A stretch of DNA of 64,000 nt from Pictodentalium vernedei (GCA_031216915.1 CM062289.1:390874674-390938673); one strand, 5' to 3'. Shown: positions 45,760-57,149, numbered from the stretch's first letter. The notes: a model not told the origin generated them from the sequence alone. Numbers and translations are program-made.

Positions 45760-47805
45760 CAAATGAAGTGGATCGGGATTTACAAAAGAATAATATTTAC
45801 ATTTCAGTTCAGAAATATATTGAAAGCAAGCCTGGAAATAAGCAGACTGTCATCTGCAGACTGAGGTCTTCGGAGGGTGAATTTTGTGATGCTACTCTAC
45901 ACAACAGGGTGGCTTTACTAAATTTACCCTCTGTGAACCTTAGTCTGAATCAAGGTTTCAGGCCTTAACAGAAAAAAGGTACTCCAAGGATAAATTGGGG
46001 GATTCTAGACCATTGTATGGGATAACATCAGCAAATTCACCCTCTGTGGACCTCATTCTGCAAATGACACATTGCTTATTTCCAGGCTTGATTGAAAGTT
46101 CACCAAGCTGAATCCTTGATGTTAATTTTTCTGATTTCTCAGTTGGACAACCATTTTTGCTATGTAGATTAAAGACTATTCCATAATTTTTTTTAAAAAT
46201 GATGAAAAACTGAAAAAACAAACATTTGGCAGAGTTAGAAAATTGTTTTTAAGCATTAAAAAATTACCCTTCTGAATGGTTTGGAAATTCAAGACATAAG
46301 CAAAGGTTAGTGTATTATCCATTGCTCTTGTACTCCAATATTGTTTGTCAGAAAAATGGAATATTCACCGGGCCTGGTGACAGATGAGAGCATCACTTAT
46401 AAAGATACAGCACCAGGCATGTAGCCAAGGGAGGTTCCACAGGGTGCAAACACTCCTCCCCACAAAATTGGATGTTCCATTTTGGGGGACTTTCTTCAAT
46501 TTGTGATTTGAAAATTTTGATAAATACATCATTACCCTGATACATCATATTCTCTGTGGCTTAACCCCAAAGAGTATTATGTATCTGGCTAAGTTGTTTT
46601 AAAATATTATTGTTCTCATTTGTATGTAGTTTCTGTGAAATGCCTAAGCACTGCTTTAACCTGGGGTATAAAAAACTATCATTTTTCACTTCCTGCTTCT
46701 CATTACGAATTGAAACCATAGGCAAAAAGAGATGCCAAGTGGCAGTTTGGTACCCAATGTGGCTCCTCAGATTGTATCTATGTGTGTAGGCAGTTGGTTA
46801 AATGTGTATTGGGTAAAATTATCCAAGAAAAGTACTTTGGGGCATGTTTGGATCAAAAATGGTTATGAAAGTTGTCTGCATGAAATGGTCAGATAATTAT
46901 AAGTGCTGTGGCTATTTTTCTGCTTTAGAAAACGTGAATTTAATTGTATCATGGGAGTGCAGAACATGCTATTCTAAGCTATATAACAATGTGTCAGGGT
47001 AATATTGCCACTTGTTATATTGAGACTTTCATCAAAAGGCAGGTCTAGTTTTTCCCTTACTAATTGAGAGTGTGGGGTAGGGCTAGGTTTTAACTCTTTG
47101 GCAAGGCTGAGTCTTTCTTTGCCAGCCAAGAAGGTACAACATCTTGGTCCTCAAGTTCGTATAAATGTAAAATAGATGGCTTTGAACTAACTTGTGGTAA
47201 GTCTGTGGTGTTCCGATTTAATTCATGACCTCGAGTCCTGAGCAGCAATTCTAGGTCCAACAATATAGCTTAGGATAGGGGCATCAACAATACAGACCAC
47301 ATAGGCTGGGTCCTGTTACAGAGTGGTCCTTCAGACCAGGTTCCATTACAATCACAGTACTCTAATGGAGGTTTCTGACTTCTGCCTTCTGGAATTTTGA
47401 ACATTTTTATTGGCTAACAGCATCTTCCAAAGTTAATATGAAGTTGTAAAGACTTCAAAATTGTATCTTTTTTTATTGATGTATATTTATTTACATGTTT
47501 GCGCAAAGAGCATGATTAAAATATAGTGTCTATTTATTATATTTGTTTTGTAAACATCCAGTGTGCTTTGTTTGACAGAAAATGACTCAATAACTCAAAT
47601 GTTATATGGACCATACTTATTTTTCAACAAACGTTTATAAATATAACTAAACACAAATGAATTTCATATGTCTTTATTAATTTGTAGGGTACTATTTTTG
47701 GGGGGGGGTTGTCGAAATTTGTTCACATGTCTTTGCCTTGTTAAAATTTATGGGAGTGCCTATGCAGATTAATACAGATGAAATAAATCCACTTCAAAGA
47801 TAATG
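45760..47805 (+). other. Probable 3' UTR and downstream flank of USH1C
   Basis: The stop codon is at 45,757-45,759. The first clear AATAAA on the + strand noticed downstream is at 47,782-47,787, which would give a UTR of about 2 kb. A 264-bp MITE occupies 45,827-46,090. The rest is AT-rich, with a G-run near 47,700 and no recognised gene. The exact polyadenylation site is a guess. Confidence 0.35.
45819..46098. mobile_element. 264-bp hAT-type MITE with 8-bp target duplication
   Basis: ATTGAAAG flanks both sides (45,819-45,826 and 46,091-46,098). The element, 45,827-46,090, begins CAAGCCTGGAAATAAGCAGA and ends TTGCTTATTTCCAGGCTTG. Its inverted arms extend well inward (CTGCAGACTGAGGTCTTCGG against the inverse of GACCTCATTCTGCA), so it is nearly foldback. 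It starts 68 bases after the USH1C stop codon. Confidence 0.85.
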
Positions 47806-47970
47806 TGAACCACATCCTCAGAATATGAAACCTCATTGTTGTGGAACCTGCCCTTAAGGATGAAGCACAAAAATGGAATTCCACCAATTACCAAACAGTA
47901 AAAAATGAAAATAACAGCCTTCCTCCCTCATTGATTTGAAAATTAATTGCTCAAGTACCAAATGTATTTT
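46099..47970. other. Region without recognised gene
   Basis: AT-rich region, probably 3' UTR in part and then intergenic. Only short low-information repeats are seen (for example the GGCATGTAGCC word near 46,418). A + strand AATAAA is at 47,782 and a minus-strand AATAAA at 47,971-47,976. Confidence 0.4.
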
Positions 47971-47976
47971 TTTATT
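47971..47976 (-). terminator. Candidate polyadenylation signal for the minus-strand ORF
   Basis: TTTATT on the + strand is AATAAA on the minus strand, about 220 bases after the stop codon at 48,194. Confidence 0.3.
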
Positions 47977-48193
47977 TGTTCTTAATTGTTTTAGTTGATA
48001 ACTTCATGCATTCAGCAAACTGTGGTGTCTTTAAGGCCTAAAAACTCACTTTCTGAAAATTAATCATTGATCTGGTGTATTTTGCCGAAAGATGATTATG
48101 CAATCCCATCAGTTCAATGTTTGTCTCAAACCAGCAAAAAAATGTGAAGACTGTCTCTGTTCAAATGTTGTTTTGTTATATGTCCATTTTTGT

Positions 48194-48463
48194 TCATTTC
48201 ATGTTTATTTTCTTTGCTTTCTCATAGCCAATAAGATTGCTGTCCATTTCTGGTGGAGTTAAGTCTATGTCCTTTATGAATTTCTCATCCTCAGCGGAGT
48301 ATAGATTTTTCTTTTGTTCATGCTGATATACAGCCTTCATCAGGGCATCTGTCCTTTCTTGGGGATACAAATCGAGTCCTATATTAGTGGTCTTGTAGAC
48401 CATCCCCCATCTCCAGAGCATTTTGTACATTGTAAGGAGCTTCTTGGTTTTAATATCAAGGTG
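48194..48463 (-). CDS. Unidentified ORF, possible last exon of a convergent gene
   Basis: The minus-strand frame is open from about 48,463 to the TGA at 48,194-48,196. From the first Met it reads MYKMLWRWGMVYKTTNIGLD, then LYPQERTDALMKAVYQHEQK, then KNLYSAEDEKFIKDIDLTPP and EMDSNLIGYEKAKKINMK. Composition is protein-like, with balanced Lys/Glu and no low complexity. The region is not one of the repeats found elsewhere in the window. A minus-strand AATAAA lies about 220 bases downstream (47,971-47,976). I do not recognise the family. No convincing acceptor was found upstream, so it may be an exon, a small gene or chance. Confidence 0.35.
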   Translation of the reverse strand, partial: HLDIKTKKLLTMYKMLWRWGMVYKTTNIGLDLYPQERTDALMKAVYQHEQKKNLYSAEDEKFIKDIDLTPPEMDSNLIGYEKAKKINMK

Positions 48464-48766
48464 TTATATTTCAGCAAGATTCGAGTAAACAATATTAAAA
48501 CTATAAGCTACAACTGAAACAGAAAGTAGATCAGTTGCCGTCATCTTATTTTGAGAGTTTAGTTGGGTCATCCAGATAGCTCATACTTACCTATAGTATT
48601 CTTTTTATAATATTTATTTCATTTGGGCATGGCTTATTTTTTAACTTTCGTGTACTCCTAAGTTTTTATTAAGCACTTTTATTGTCCTTTGTTGATTAAT
48701 TTTCATGCTTTCTGTTTTTGTTATTTTCTTGTTTCTCAAGCCCAGTTCCATTGATTTATAGGCAGA

Positions 48767-49000
48767 TCTTTTTTATACTTTACATAATGTTTGCTCATGA
48801 CTCAAGGGTGTGTCATGATTTTGATGCAAGGTTGTAACTCCAAGGTGAAGGGAACAGAATGCATATCTGTTTTAACAGTCCTTAAAAAATGAGTCAATTG
48901 ACAGATTGTGTTGATCTCTGACACAACATTTGCTCATGACTAAGTGTGTGTCATGATCTTGACCCAAAGTCATAACTTCAAGGACACACAGGCTGTTCAC
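48767..49000. repeat. Two tandem units of about 135 bp
   Basis: TTTGCTCATGACT(C)AAG...GTGTGTCATGAT(T/C)TTGA occurs at about 48,790 and 48,928. It is reminiscent of the other array units in the window. Confidence 0.55.
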
Positions 49001-49077
49001 CTGTCATGACATACACAAAAACAGAAAAATATTTTCTGGCTTGTACACAATCTAATGGTATATAGTGTTGGTAGAAG

Positions 49078-49231
49078 TAGGTCCAATCCCCTGGATGTGA
49101 CAGCATTTCACCTCTTGACAGGGGGTCTTATTTTATTTTTTTTTCTCATAGACATATTTTAATGGTTTTGTATACATTATCCTTTTATGTAACTGTTTTT
49201 GTTTTGTTTTTTTATATTCACATGTTCTTAT
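49078..49231. repeat. Dispersed repeat, copy 1
   Basis: Shares blocks with 55,582-55,740: AGCA(T/C)TTCACC near the start, then GGGGG(T/C)CT...TTAT/TTAG, TTTTTGTATA(C/T)ATTATC and a TATGTTCTTATC end. Confidence 0.5.
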
Positions 49232-49495
49232 CAAGCCTTGAAATAAGTAGACTGTCATCTGCAGAATGAGGTTCCCAGAGAGTGAATTTGGTGATGCTAC
49301 CCTGCAGAGCTGAGTAGCATCACTAAATCTACCCTCTGTGAAACCTCAGTCTGAATCAAGGACTAAGGCCTAAACAAAGAGAGGAACCCAGAGATTATAT
49401 TGGTGGATTCTAGCCCACTGTTTGGGATAGCATCAGCAAATTCACCCTCTGCAGACCTCCACCTGAAAATGACAGATTTCTTATTTCCAGGCTTG
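49232..49495. mobile_element. Second copy of the 264-bp MITE
   Basis: It has the same ends (CAAGCCTTGAAATAAG and CTTATTTCCAGGCTTG), the same length, and similar internal blocks such as GTGATGCTACCCTGCAGAG and AGCATCAGCAAATTCACCCT. No matching 8-bp duplication flanks it. Confidence 0.85.
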
Positions 49496-49976
49496 GACGG
49501 GGATGGCCCTCCCATGAGTTGGGAACTCTTACCTCCCCGCTGAGTACATAACGCTTACCAGGCACTGGTTGTAAGAATGATAATTGTAAGAATGATAATT
49601 GTGCCAATTTCGAGACCTCCTTGACACTGCGCATACGCAGTGGAGTAAAAGTATGGAGGACCATATAGGACATGTAATTTTCGGTTTTAGATGCAAATTT
49701 TGGGGATTGGGGGGTAAAATTTGTGTTTGGCCCTAAATATTTTAGAGTTAGCACCAGCTAAGTTTAGGTCATTGGTAAGTATAAAAAATATATAAATTAC
49801 TATAAATTTTTTAACATTGCGGTCACCGTGTTACTTATTGTTTGTCAGACTGCACAAGAATATAGTTCCATAAAATATGTTTTTTTTTACTTTTTCTCGC
49901 CAACATTATGTCCCAAAACTGTATTAATAATTTAAGATTTAATCTGTTTATGTGACAGAATTGTTAGATAAATGAA

Positions 49977-50137
49977 TTATCGTGATAATGTGCATGTACT
50001 GTGATTTGCATCAGATTCTCGGCGGGGTCCAAAAATGGGATCACAACTCGCCGACAAAGCCGGCTCGTTGAGAACCCATTCTGGGCACCACCTCGAATCT
50101 GATACAAATCACAGGACATGCACATTATCACGATAAT
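49977..50137. repeat. Foldback element, about 161 bp
   Basis: Outer arms ATTATCGTGATAATGTGCAT and its inverse, extended by CTGTGATTTG and CAGATTC, flank a self-complementary core around ACTCGCCGACAAAGCCGGCT. The whole element folds on itself. Confidence 0.8.
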
Positions 50138-50191
50138 CTGTATATATCATTTATGAAATCTTACAGTGGTGTACATTCGTCGCAAAGTGCA

Positions 50192-51404
50192 CAATCTGAT
50201 AGTGATGAACCGATTATCAAAACTTGCTATGAACCGATTACCAATTATTTCCCTGCCGATTGTGCCGATTTTGATGCTGATTCCAATGGTTGAAATAGGA
50301 CCAAGAAGAAAATCTGTTAGTGCCTGTTATACTGCCGAATTTCGTTGATAAATCACCAATTACGAAAGCTTAATACCACATAAGTTCTCAGAGTATGCAT
50401 CATTTAGTGCTGGGCAATATTAGCCAAAATAATATTTGCATTTTGGGGATTTGGGTTGGGGGAAGATCGTTATAAACGATACAATTACACGATATTGTTC
50501 TCTCGTGAAGATTGTGGTTTATTCTGATAAATAGTGTTAATACGGTTTTGTGTAAGAATACAATACACTTGGCTGTATTAACCAGGAAGATACTGAGCAC
50601 AAATTCTTTGTGTCTTAATTGAATAATAACTTTGATGTTAATGTGTGTTGTGAATTTGTTTGGTACATTGTTTACAAATTTAGGTGGGGGTCAGGAAGAT
50701 ATCCAGGGTGGAGGTAAGATATAATAGGATATCTCCCCCAGGGGGGTGTCAGGGAGGGAGACATATTATTTAATGTTCATTATTCAACTTGCTACCTCCC
50801 TTGATGTGTTTCTTGAGTGTTGATATGTTCTCTGCAATCAACATTGGAGAGAAACACTAAGGGAGGAAACTGAATTAAAAAATGAACTTGACAAACTGAA
50901 AACGTGTTTGTGACAGTCATGCAACTTAAGTTGCGTAACAATCTTTTACCATCGAAAAAAGAGTGTTTTTTTAGTTTTTCTCCAATTTTAATTTCTTATT
51001 GTATTGTGATGCTTGCATTATGAATACTACAGACTGCCGACTGAACACATTTTATTTATACATGAACCCAAACAACATTGTACAGCACCATGATTGAAGA
51101 CCAGTGACTTTGATCAGCTGGGAATAGTGGCGATCTTGTACTGATTGAAGATGGTAAATTCCAAAATATCTTGGCTGAGTCAGCTCTGCAAATCCCTAAA
51201 TATTCTGATATGCAATCCACAAGTTTTTAATGGGGAAACTTTATTGAAAAGGCCAGATATCCAAGATATTTAATAGTCAGTGTTAAATATAGAATAACCG
51301 GAAACTGCCGGTTTTTAACTTCCAGTTGTCATAATTGGCTGATGTCCCATAACTGGCTGGTTCCAATTGCCGATTCCGATTATTGGTTCATCACTACAAT
51401 CTGA
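50192..51404. mobile_element. Non-autonomous hAT-type element with 8-bp target duplication
   Basis: CAATCTGA flanks both sides (50,192-50,199 and 51,397-51,404). The element, 50,200-51,396, starts TAGTGATGAACCGATTATC and ends GATTATTGGTTCATCACTA, inverted ends of about 19 bp. No transposase is seen. It contains pieces of other repeats, such as AGTGCTGGGCAATATTAGCC near 50,406 and GGAAGATATCCAGG near 50,695. Confidence 0.85.
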
Positions 51405-52082
51405 TGAAGAAAGAGACTGCATTGGGTATCATAGTATGGTAGTGGAGGTGCTTGATATCAATTCACCAGAGACCAGCTGACAAAGCGACGTGGGCAAAGA
51501 GCAAACTTCGCTCTACCTTTGATAAAAGGTGACTCTGAACTTGAAGTCACCTTTCAAAAATTCAGTATACCTTCAAATTAGGTGCATTTTGTGCACCATT
51601 AAAAATAAATAAACACCTCAAAAACATTTTGTTTGAAGTATCAAATGATGTTTGAGCTAATGTTTATAGTAACTAAAATAAAATACACAGATAAAAAGGT
51701 GAGTGATCAGTCAAACCCAACATGTTTTTGCTTACAATGAAAATAGGTGAAAATGGCAAAAGACGTGATTTTATGTTTATACATTCTTTCAAAAGAACTT
51801 TTCAAACCAAAAACCTTCATTGAGCGCATTTTTTCTAGAAAACAACACTTTTAGGTGAAAACTTGACTTTTAATTCTCATTTGTAGTCAAAGTGGATCAA
51901 AAACGTGTATCTTGTAAGTTATGAAAGCCTAAAAAAGTGAACACATGACCCAGTGCATTTGACTCCCAAAGTTGTGAGTAGGATTAAATAGGGATGATCA
52001 GCCGATTGGTTCAAAATATGTTTACTTTGAAACCATTAATAAAAATTTTGATTTGGCCACTTTAGAAAGGATTAAAAAGTTA

Positions 52083-53300
52083 GTTTGTGACTTTGTGCCG
52101 GGGTAGCAGGATATCCCCTTCCCCGACCCCCCCCCCCCCCCCCCCCCCCCCGGAGATATCCTATGATATATTACCTCCACCCTGGCTATATTCCCCACCC
52201 CCACCTAAATGTTTGAATGTATTGCATAAATCCTTGTATAAAATTACTCAGGATTACCTAACAAAATGAGGAATAAGTTAGGGAGAGGAATGTTAGAAAC
52301 AGTTCATCTTCCTCCTAACCCTGTCAAAATCTCAACAAAAAAAGTTACAGAGGTTCTAAGATAGGCTGTTTCTAATTCATTAGTGTACAAATATTAGTAC
52401 AGCATTCCCAAATTTGTTTTCACTGTTGATAAATATTTTGACAAGGTGAGGGGGAAGATATGCGGGCCTTGACATCTTCTCCCTCCCCGTCAAAATCTGA
52501 AAAACTGTTACAAAGATTGTAAGATTGGCTAATTCTAATTAAGTAGATAAGATTTAATAGTATCTCATTAAAATAAATATATATCTTCCTTTTTTCATGA
52601 CTGTGTTATATTTTGGCATGGAGGGGGGGGGGGAGATAACCAGGCCTGGAATCCCCCCCCCCCCCCCCACCGCCCACCCTGTAAATTTTTTTTCTTTCAA
52701 ATGGTTGCTATGGTATTTGAATGGGTGAAGGGGAAGATAATCAGGCCTGGACATCTTCCCCTCCACCCTCTTCCATTTTTGTCCAAACAAATTGTTGCAG
52801 GTTCTAAGATTGTCTATTTCTGATTCACTGCTCTCATTATTTAACAGTATACAGTTGGAAGAATTTTTTTCTTCCCAAGTTTCTATATTATATTTTGGCA
52901 TGGGTTGGGGAAGATAACCAGACCTGGATATCTTCCCCCACCCTCCCCGTCACCTTGTCAAAGTCCTGTAGACATTCATATGACCTTTACAACCAATGTT
53001 TGGACTTTGTTATGATTGGGTGAGGGTGTAAATAAAACCCTATTTATTTATTTTTTCAAATGGTTGCTCTGGGAATGGGTGAAGGGGAAGATAATCATAT
53101 TTTGACATGAACTTTGAAGGAAATGCATAAATTTATGTATTCAAGAGTTTGAACAACTTTTTCAATCATAATGTGAATGAAAATTCAGAAAATAAATGTT
53201 TTGTTTTTATAAGTAGTTTTATTTTTATTTTTTTGCTGGGGGGGGGGGGTGAAGATATCCAGGCTGGGGGAAGATGTACAGGTGGGGAAGATATCATGGC
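52083..53300. repeat. Array of 160-180-bp units with GGGGAAGAT inverted motifs
   Basis: Units share AGGTTCTAAGAT(A/T)G(G/T)CT, TTCTAATTCATTAG and TATATTTTGGCATGG. They are separated by short palindromes such as GGGGAAGATAACCAGACCTG followed by GATATCTTCCCCC. C- and G-runs are frequent (near 52,126-52,152, 52,621-52,634, 52,657-52,669 and 53,239-53,249). A related motif occurs at 50,690-50,760. Confidence 0.6.
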
Positions 53301-54040
53301 ACACCGGAATGAGTGAGAAACTCTCAAAAACATGAGGCATGGAAAAAAAAGTGTCATGGTCATTCAGTGCAAGGCCATATGGTAGCAAGGAAAATTCAAA
53401 ATTTAAATCTCGATAACATGTGGGACCATATATTTTTTCCAGATTATTTTTTCAAGAGATAATGTAGTTTGTGGATGTGTAGGTAATTCATGTCAAATCA
53501 GTTTTGTGTATTTTGTAAGTGTAAGGTTAGTACTATTGTCAATGCCATTTTTTTTAGACATTCATAACCTGTAAACATCATTGGGGAGCGCTCTGTTAGT
53601 TTCCAAACACAATGGCTCCAGAAAAGGGTCTTCCTAAACACTACATTTACTCAGTATTACTTTGGGTAATATGTACTCTGGGTAATATGTACTCTGTAAA
53701 AATTATACACCTCCTGGAATATTTTTGCAGAATTTTTTTTTCCAAATAAACTACACAAATATTATTTTTCCTCTCTTTATTTCTCCCAACTTTAGTAAGT
53801 TATTTGTGAGAAAACTATATAATGGAGCAGTCATGCAGAAGTCCATTATCTATGCTTCTCCTTCTGGCTCACTTCTTCCTGTTTTCAGTTTACATCTCCC
53901 TGAAGTCTGTAGAGGGAAAAGTGACTTCTCCCTCAATTTATCCTCTAAGCTCAACATTGGCATAAACACTTACTTGGCCTGGACAAAGTTCTTGAATACC
54001 CACTAGACCACCACCTGCCCATTGTGAGTAGCTAAGCAGT
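53300..54040. other. No recognised gene
   Basis: AT-rich sequence with a 19-bp unit, GGGTAATATGTACTCT, repeated about twice at 53,660-53,700. Nothing else was identified. Confidence 0.4.
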
Positions 54041-54043
54041 GAC

Positions 54044-54093
54044 TTCTAGTCAAGTCTTGGCTGCCCATTTTGGCAGCCAAGACTTGACTAGAA
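54044..54093. repeat. Perfect hairpin, 22-bp arms, family C
   Basis: TTCTAGTCAAGTCTTGGCTG plus CC pairs perfectly with its inverse around a six-base CATTTT loop. Related copies are at 13,092 and 21,659. Confidence 0.85.
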
Positions 54094-54259
54094 ACCCCTG
54101 CCAAGGTAATTTGTCTATTTTCAGCAGGATCTCCTCGTGATTGCATGTTAAGGGTACCTGTTCTGAGGACGTAAAAGTCGTAAATGGGGTTTTAAGGTTT
54201 AAATGTTGATGTTACAGTTATTGTTGATCTCTGAACATTTCACAATAGGAAATGGAATT

Positions 54260-54382
54260 CAGAAGTTCCTTCAAACTCTGCATGTGCAGAGTTACTAAGT
54301 TTGAGCATCTGACAGTTACTTGCTATCACTTGGTGGTTCTCATTGGGTGCTCTTGCTAACTCCCACCTGTAAAACTGTATTT
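54260..54382 (+). repeat. SINE body fragment
   Basis: CTGACAGTTACTTGC, CACTTGGTGGTTCTCATTGG and CCACCTGTAAAACTGTA match the second half of the SINE copies at 1 and 12.6 kb. Head and tail are missing. Confidence 0.6.
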
Positions 54383-54944
54383 AGTTTAGAAGAGTATGGA
54401 TCCTTTTTTATACCTTTTACTTGTCAATAATATGTTATTGCAGTGGACAGGAAATTTTGCCAGTTTCATACAAGAACATGATTCTCTGACAAAAACTTGT
54501 CTAGAGGGTCAACAGATATTGAAAAATTACCCTGACATCCACCGAATAACCCACATTAACTTCTACACACTGATATCAAAGTACTGACATTTCAAGCTGC
54601 AAATTTTCCACAAAATGTAACTAAGAAATTAACCAATTTAAACTTGTTCAATAGAGCTCAGTGGATTGGCTAAATGCCTTGGTGCATTATGGGAAAAATC
54701 TTTGGCTTCAAATTTTGAAAGTTTGACATCAGTGTGTAATGAGTTAATCTGACAGTTGTACATCCAGTTTTAGCATCTGGTCTATTTTATCTTGCATAGG
54801 CACCTGAAGCATCCAAGGACAAGGGCAGGGTTGTCAAAAAGGGAACTCGACTCTGGGGTTTGAGTTAAGACTGGGAGTTTACAACATATCATAAATTGTA
54901 ATTTGACATTCAATAGTGCTGACATTTTATATATATTGTCCACT

Positions 54945-55004
54945 GAGTGCAACAAGGTGCCAATTGCTCTGCTTCTGTATTGCAGATGGACACTTTGTTG
55001 CACT
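54945..55004. repeat. Hairpin, family A, diverged copy
   Basis: AGTGCAACAAGGTGCCA and TGCAGATGGACACTTTGTTG plus CACT are imperfect inverses. The same sequence is found at 4,498-4,556. Confidence 0.65.
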
Positions 55005-55581
55005 TAAAGGATAATATAAAGTTTTAGAACTCACCCACCGATTGTATAGCTTCTTTGTTTGATGATTATTGACTCACCTCCATCATTATACCTGACAACC
55101 CCCACCACCACCACCATTGCCAATGGCACACATAAAATATATTAGAAACAAATACTCAAGAGTTTCTCAGTTACAGTTTTTGAAAAGTAAATTCTTTTCC
55201 ACTAATACACTTCTGTGAAAAAGTGCATGTGCTGCCTTCCTTGCCCCATTAGCCTTACCCCCACCCCCACCCCCTGCTTTTGGTGCACCCCCCCCTCCCC
55301 CCCATTATTCTTTTTGGCCGGCTTTTTAATGAATGCATAGTGGGTTGAAAAGATAAATGACTACTAAAATTACAGCCATATTTTGGATTTTGCAGGGCCA
55401 TCTCCCCAGCCCTATGCAGCTTTACAAGAGAGTGTAGAGGGTGAAAATTATATTATTTTGTTTACACTAGCTTGTTTATTGGCTCATTAGATAGTGAAGA
55501 ATCATCCTTAGAAGTGAAAAATTACAGAGAAAGAAGTGTTTGTTCTGTTTATGTATTTTCTAGAATATAGTGTTGTTATTG

Positions 55582-55740
55582 AAAGTAGATCCCAGCACTT
55601 GGAGAGGTAGCACTTCACCCCTAATGGGGGGCCTCTTAGTTTTCATTTTTCTTGTCGTATTTGAAGGTTTTTGTATATATTATCATTCTTTGGAAATATT
55701 TTCTATTTATTTTTATATGTATGTTCTTATCTCATTCAAT
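55582..55740. repeat. Dispersed repeat, copy 2
   Basis: Relative of 49,078-49,231 (see the shared blocks there). Confidence 0.5.
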
Positions 55741-56288
55741 GATTTATGTAAATTCTAACTTGCAAAAAATCATATCAAAACATTATAAATGCATTAGTTG
55801 TTTCTTGTTTTTTTTCAAACTGCCCATTTAATGTAACAGAAACAGTTTTAATAACATAGGTACTTGTGAAATTATCAGCTTCATTATATGTAATTGGATT
55901 TATTTCTCACTAATCAGCTATAACACTGAAACATCTTGGTGCTGAGAGACAACACTGAAACATCCCCAAGCCAAAATGACTGACCTTCTCAAGATCTGTC
56001 ATGAAGAAGGAGGACCAGGAAACTCCTATCCAGGTCCTGAATTGTGGTTACCTACCTCTTTTCACTACATGAGACCTACAGGTGTTTATTACATGCCCTG
56101 TTCTATATAATATAATCCCCATCTACATCTATAGCAACACTAAACCATGTGGAAATATGAAAATCTGTTCCAATCGGAACGGAACTCATTGACTGACTAT
56201 TTTTAAATAGAAGCGAAATTTCACTGGAATTTTCTACAAATCGTGCAATGCAATTACAGTTTGAATCGCTAGCGATAGCTAAAAATCG
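55741..56288. other. No recognised gene
   Basis: AT-rich. TGTTTATTACATGCCCTG at about 56,083 and its partial inverse GCATGTAATAAACACAG at about 56,474 suggest the ends of an old inverted-repeat element spanning 56.08-56.49 kb. Confidence 0.35.
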
Positions 56289-56352
56289 TCCCCTGCGTTC
56301 TAGTGTGTTCTATGTGTCAGTAGGCACATAGAACACATTGGAACTCAGGGGA
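56289..56352. repeat. Hairpin with 28-bp arms
   Basis: TCCCCTGCGTTCTAGTGTGT... pairs with ...ACACATTGGAACTCAGGGGA, with a few mismatches. The inner TTCTATGTG/CACATAGAA match is perfect. Confidence 0.7.
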
Positions 56353-56493
56353 CAAAATGGTAGCACAGGTTCCTCTCACAAATTTGGTTGGCGATAAAAT
56401 GTGTTCTTTGTGTTGATAGTTGTCAAATAAATTGCTGAGTGTCCTTCTAATAATTGTTTTTATAAAAGTGAAGGCATGTAATAAACACAGAAT

Positions 56494-56624
56494 GACACAC
56501 ATGGGTTAATCAAATGGCACTTGTGTTGTCATGGAAAGATAAACTCGAGGCCTGTGGCCTCTCGTTCTATCCTTCCACGCTGGCACATCTGCCATATCAA
56601 TTAACCCATTCACACATGTGTGTC
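56494..56624. repeat. Foldback element, about 131 bp
   Basis: Ends GACACACATGGGTTAAT and ATTAACCCATTCACACATGT plus GTGTC are inverses. Inside, ACTCGAGGCCTGTGGCCTCT forms a further hairpin. Confidence 0.6.
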
Positions 56625-57149
56625 GTTCCCATGTGTACACCTCAGTATGGTCTATCCAAATATTCCTCACATCCTCACCCGGCTCGCTGTATATAGACCA
56701 GTGTAAAAGTCCATGTTATGTCGATTATTGTGGACATGTATTGGAGATACCACTGTTGTTGGACTCCTGTTTTGGCAACCCTGGCATCACTTGTGGGTGG
56801 TTATGTAATCTGTCAGGCTGTCAATTATTTTAGCCCTCGCAAACATATTGAGAAGGGGTTTTGCCATCAGTTTCATTAATTCCTTTTACTCTGATCGAGG
56901 TGCCTACATCATTCAAAAGGAACTCCTGTTTGAAATACAAGAAGCATTGTTCAGACTGAGAGCTGCTCTTGCAGTATCCAAGTGCGCAAGGACAAAATTC
57001 ACTTCCCAGTGAATTTTGACAGAATAACAGTACTGGAGTCCTTGGAGAGATGTAGTACCTTTTGTGGCCGGTACTCCCACGCTGGTCCCAAGTGACCCGG
57101 ATAAGCTGGTTCATTCTAACCACTGTATCCATAAAGAGGTCAAGACGAG

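Noticed and set aside
45696-45968. 90-codon frame that spans the last harmonin acceptor
   Set aside because: It begins inside the intron and reads through the acceptor in a frame different from the harmonin frame, then into the MITE.
56830-57132. 100-codon minus-strand frame
   Set aside because: No motif, no splice context, and a different strand from the neighbouring coding-like stretch; kept only as a doubtful region.
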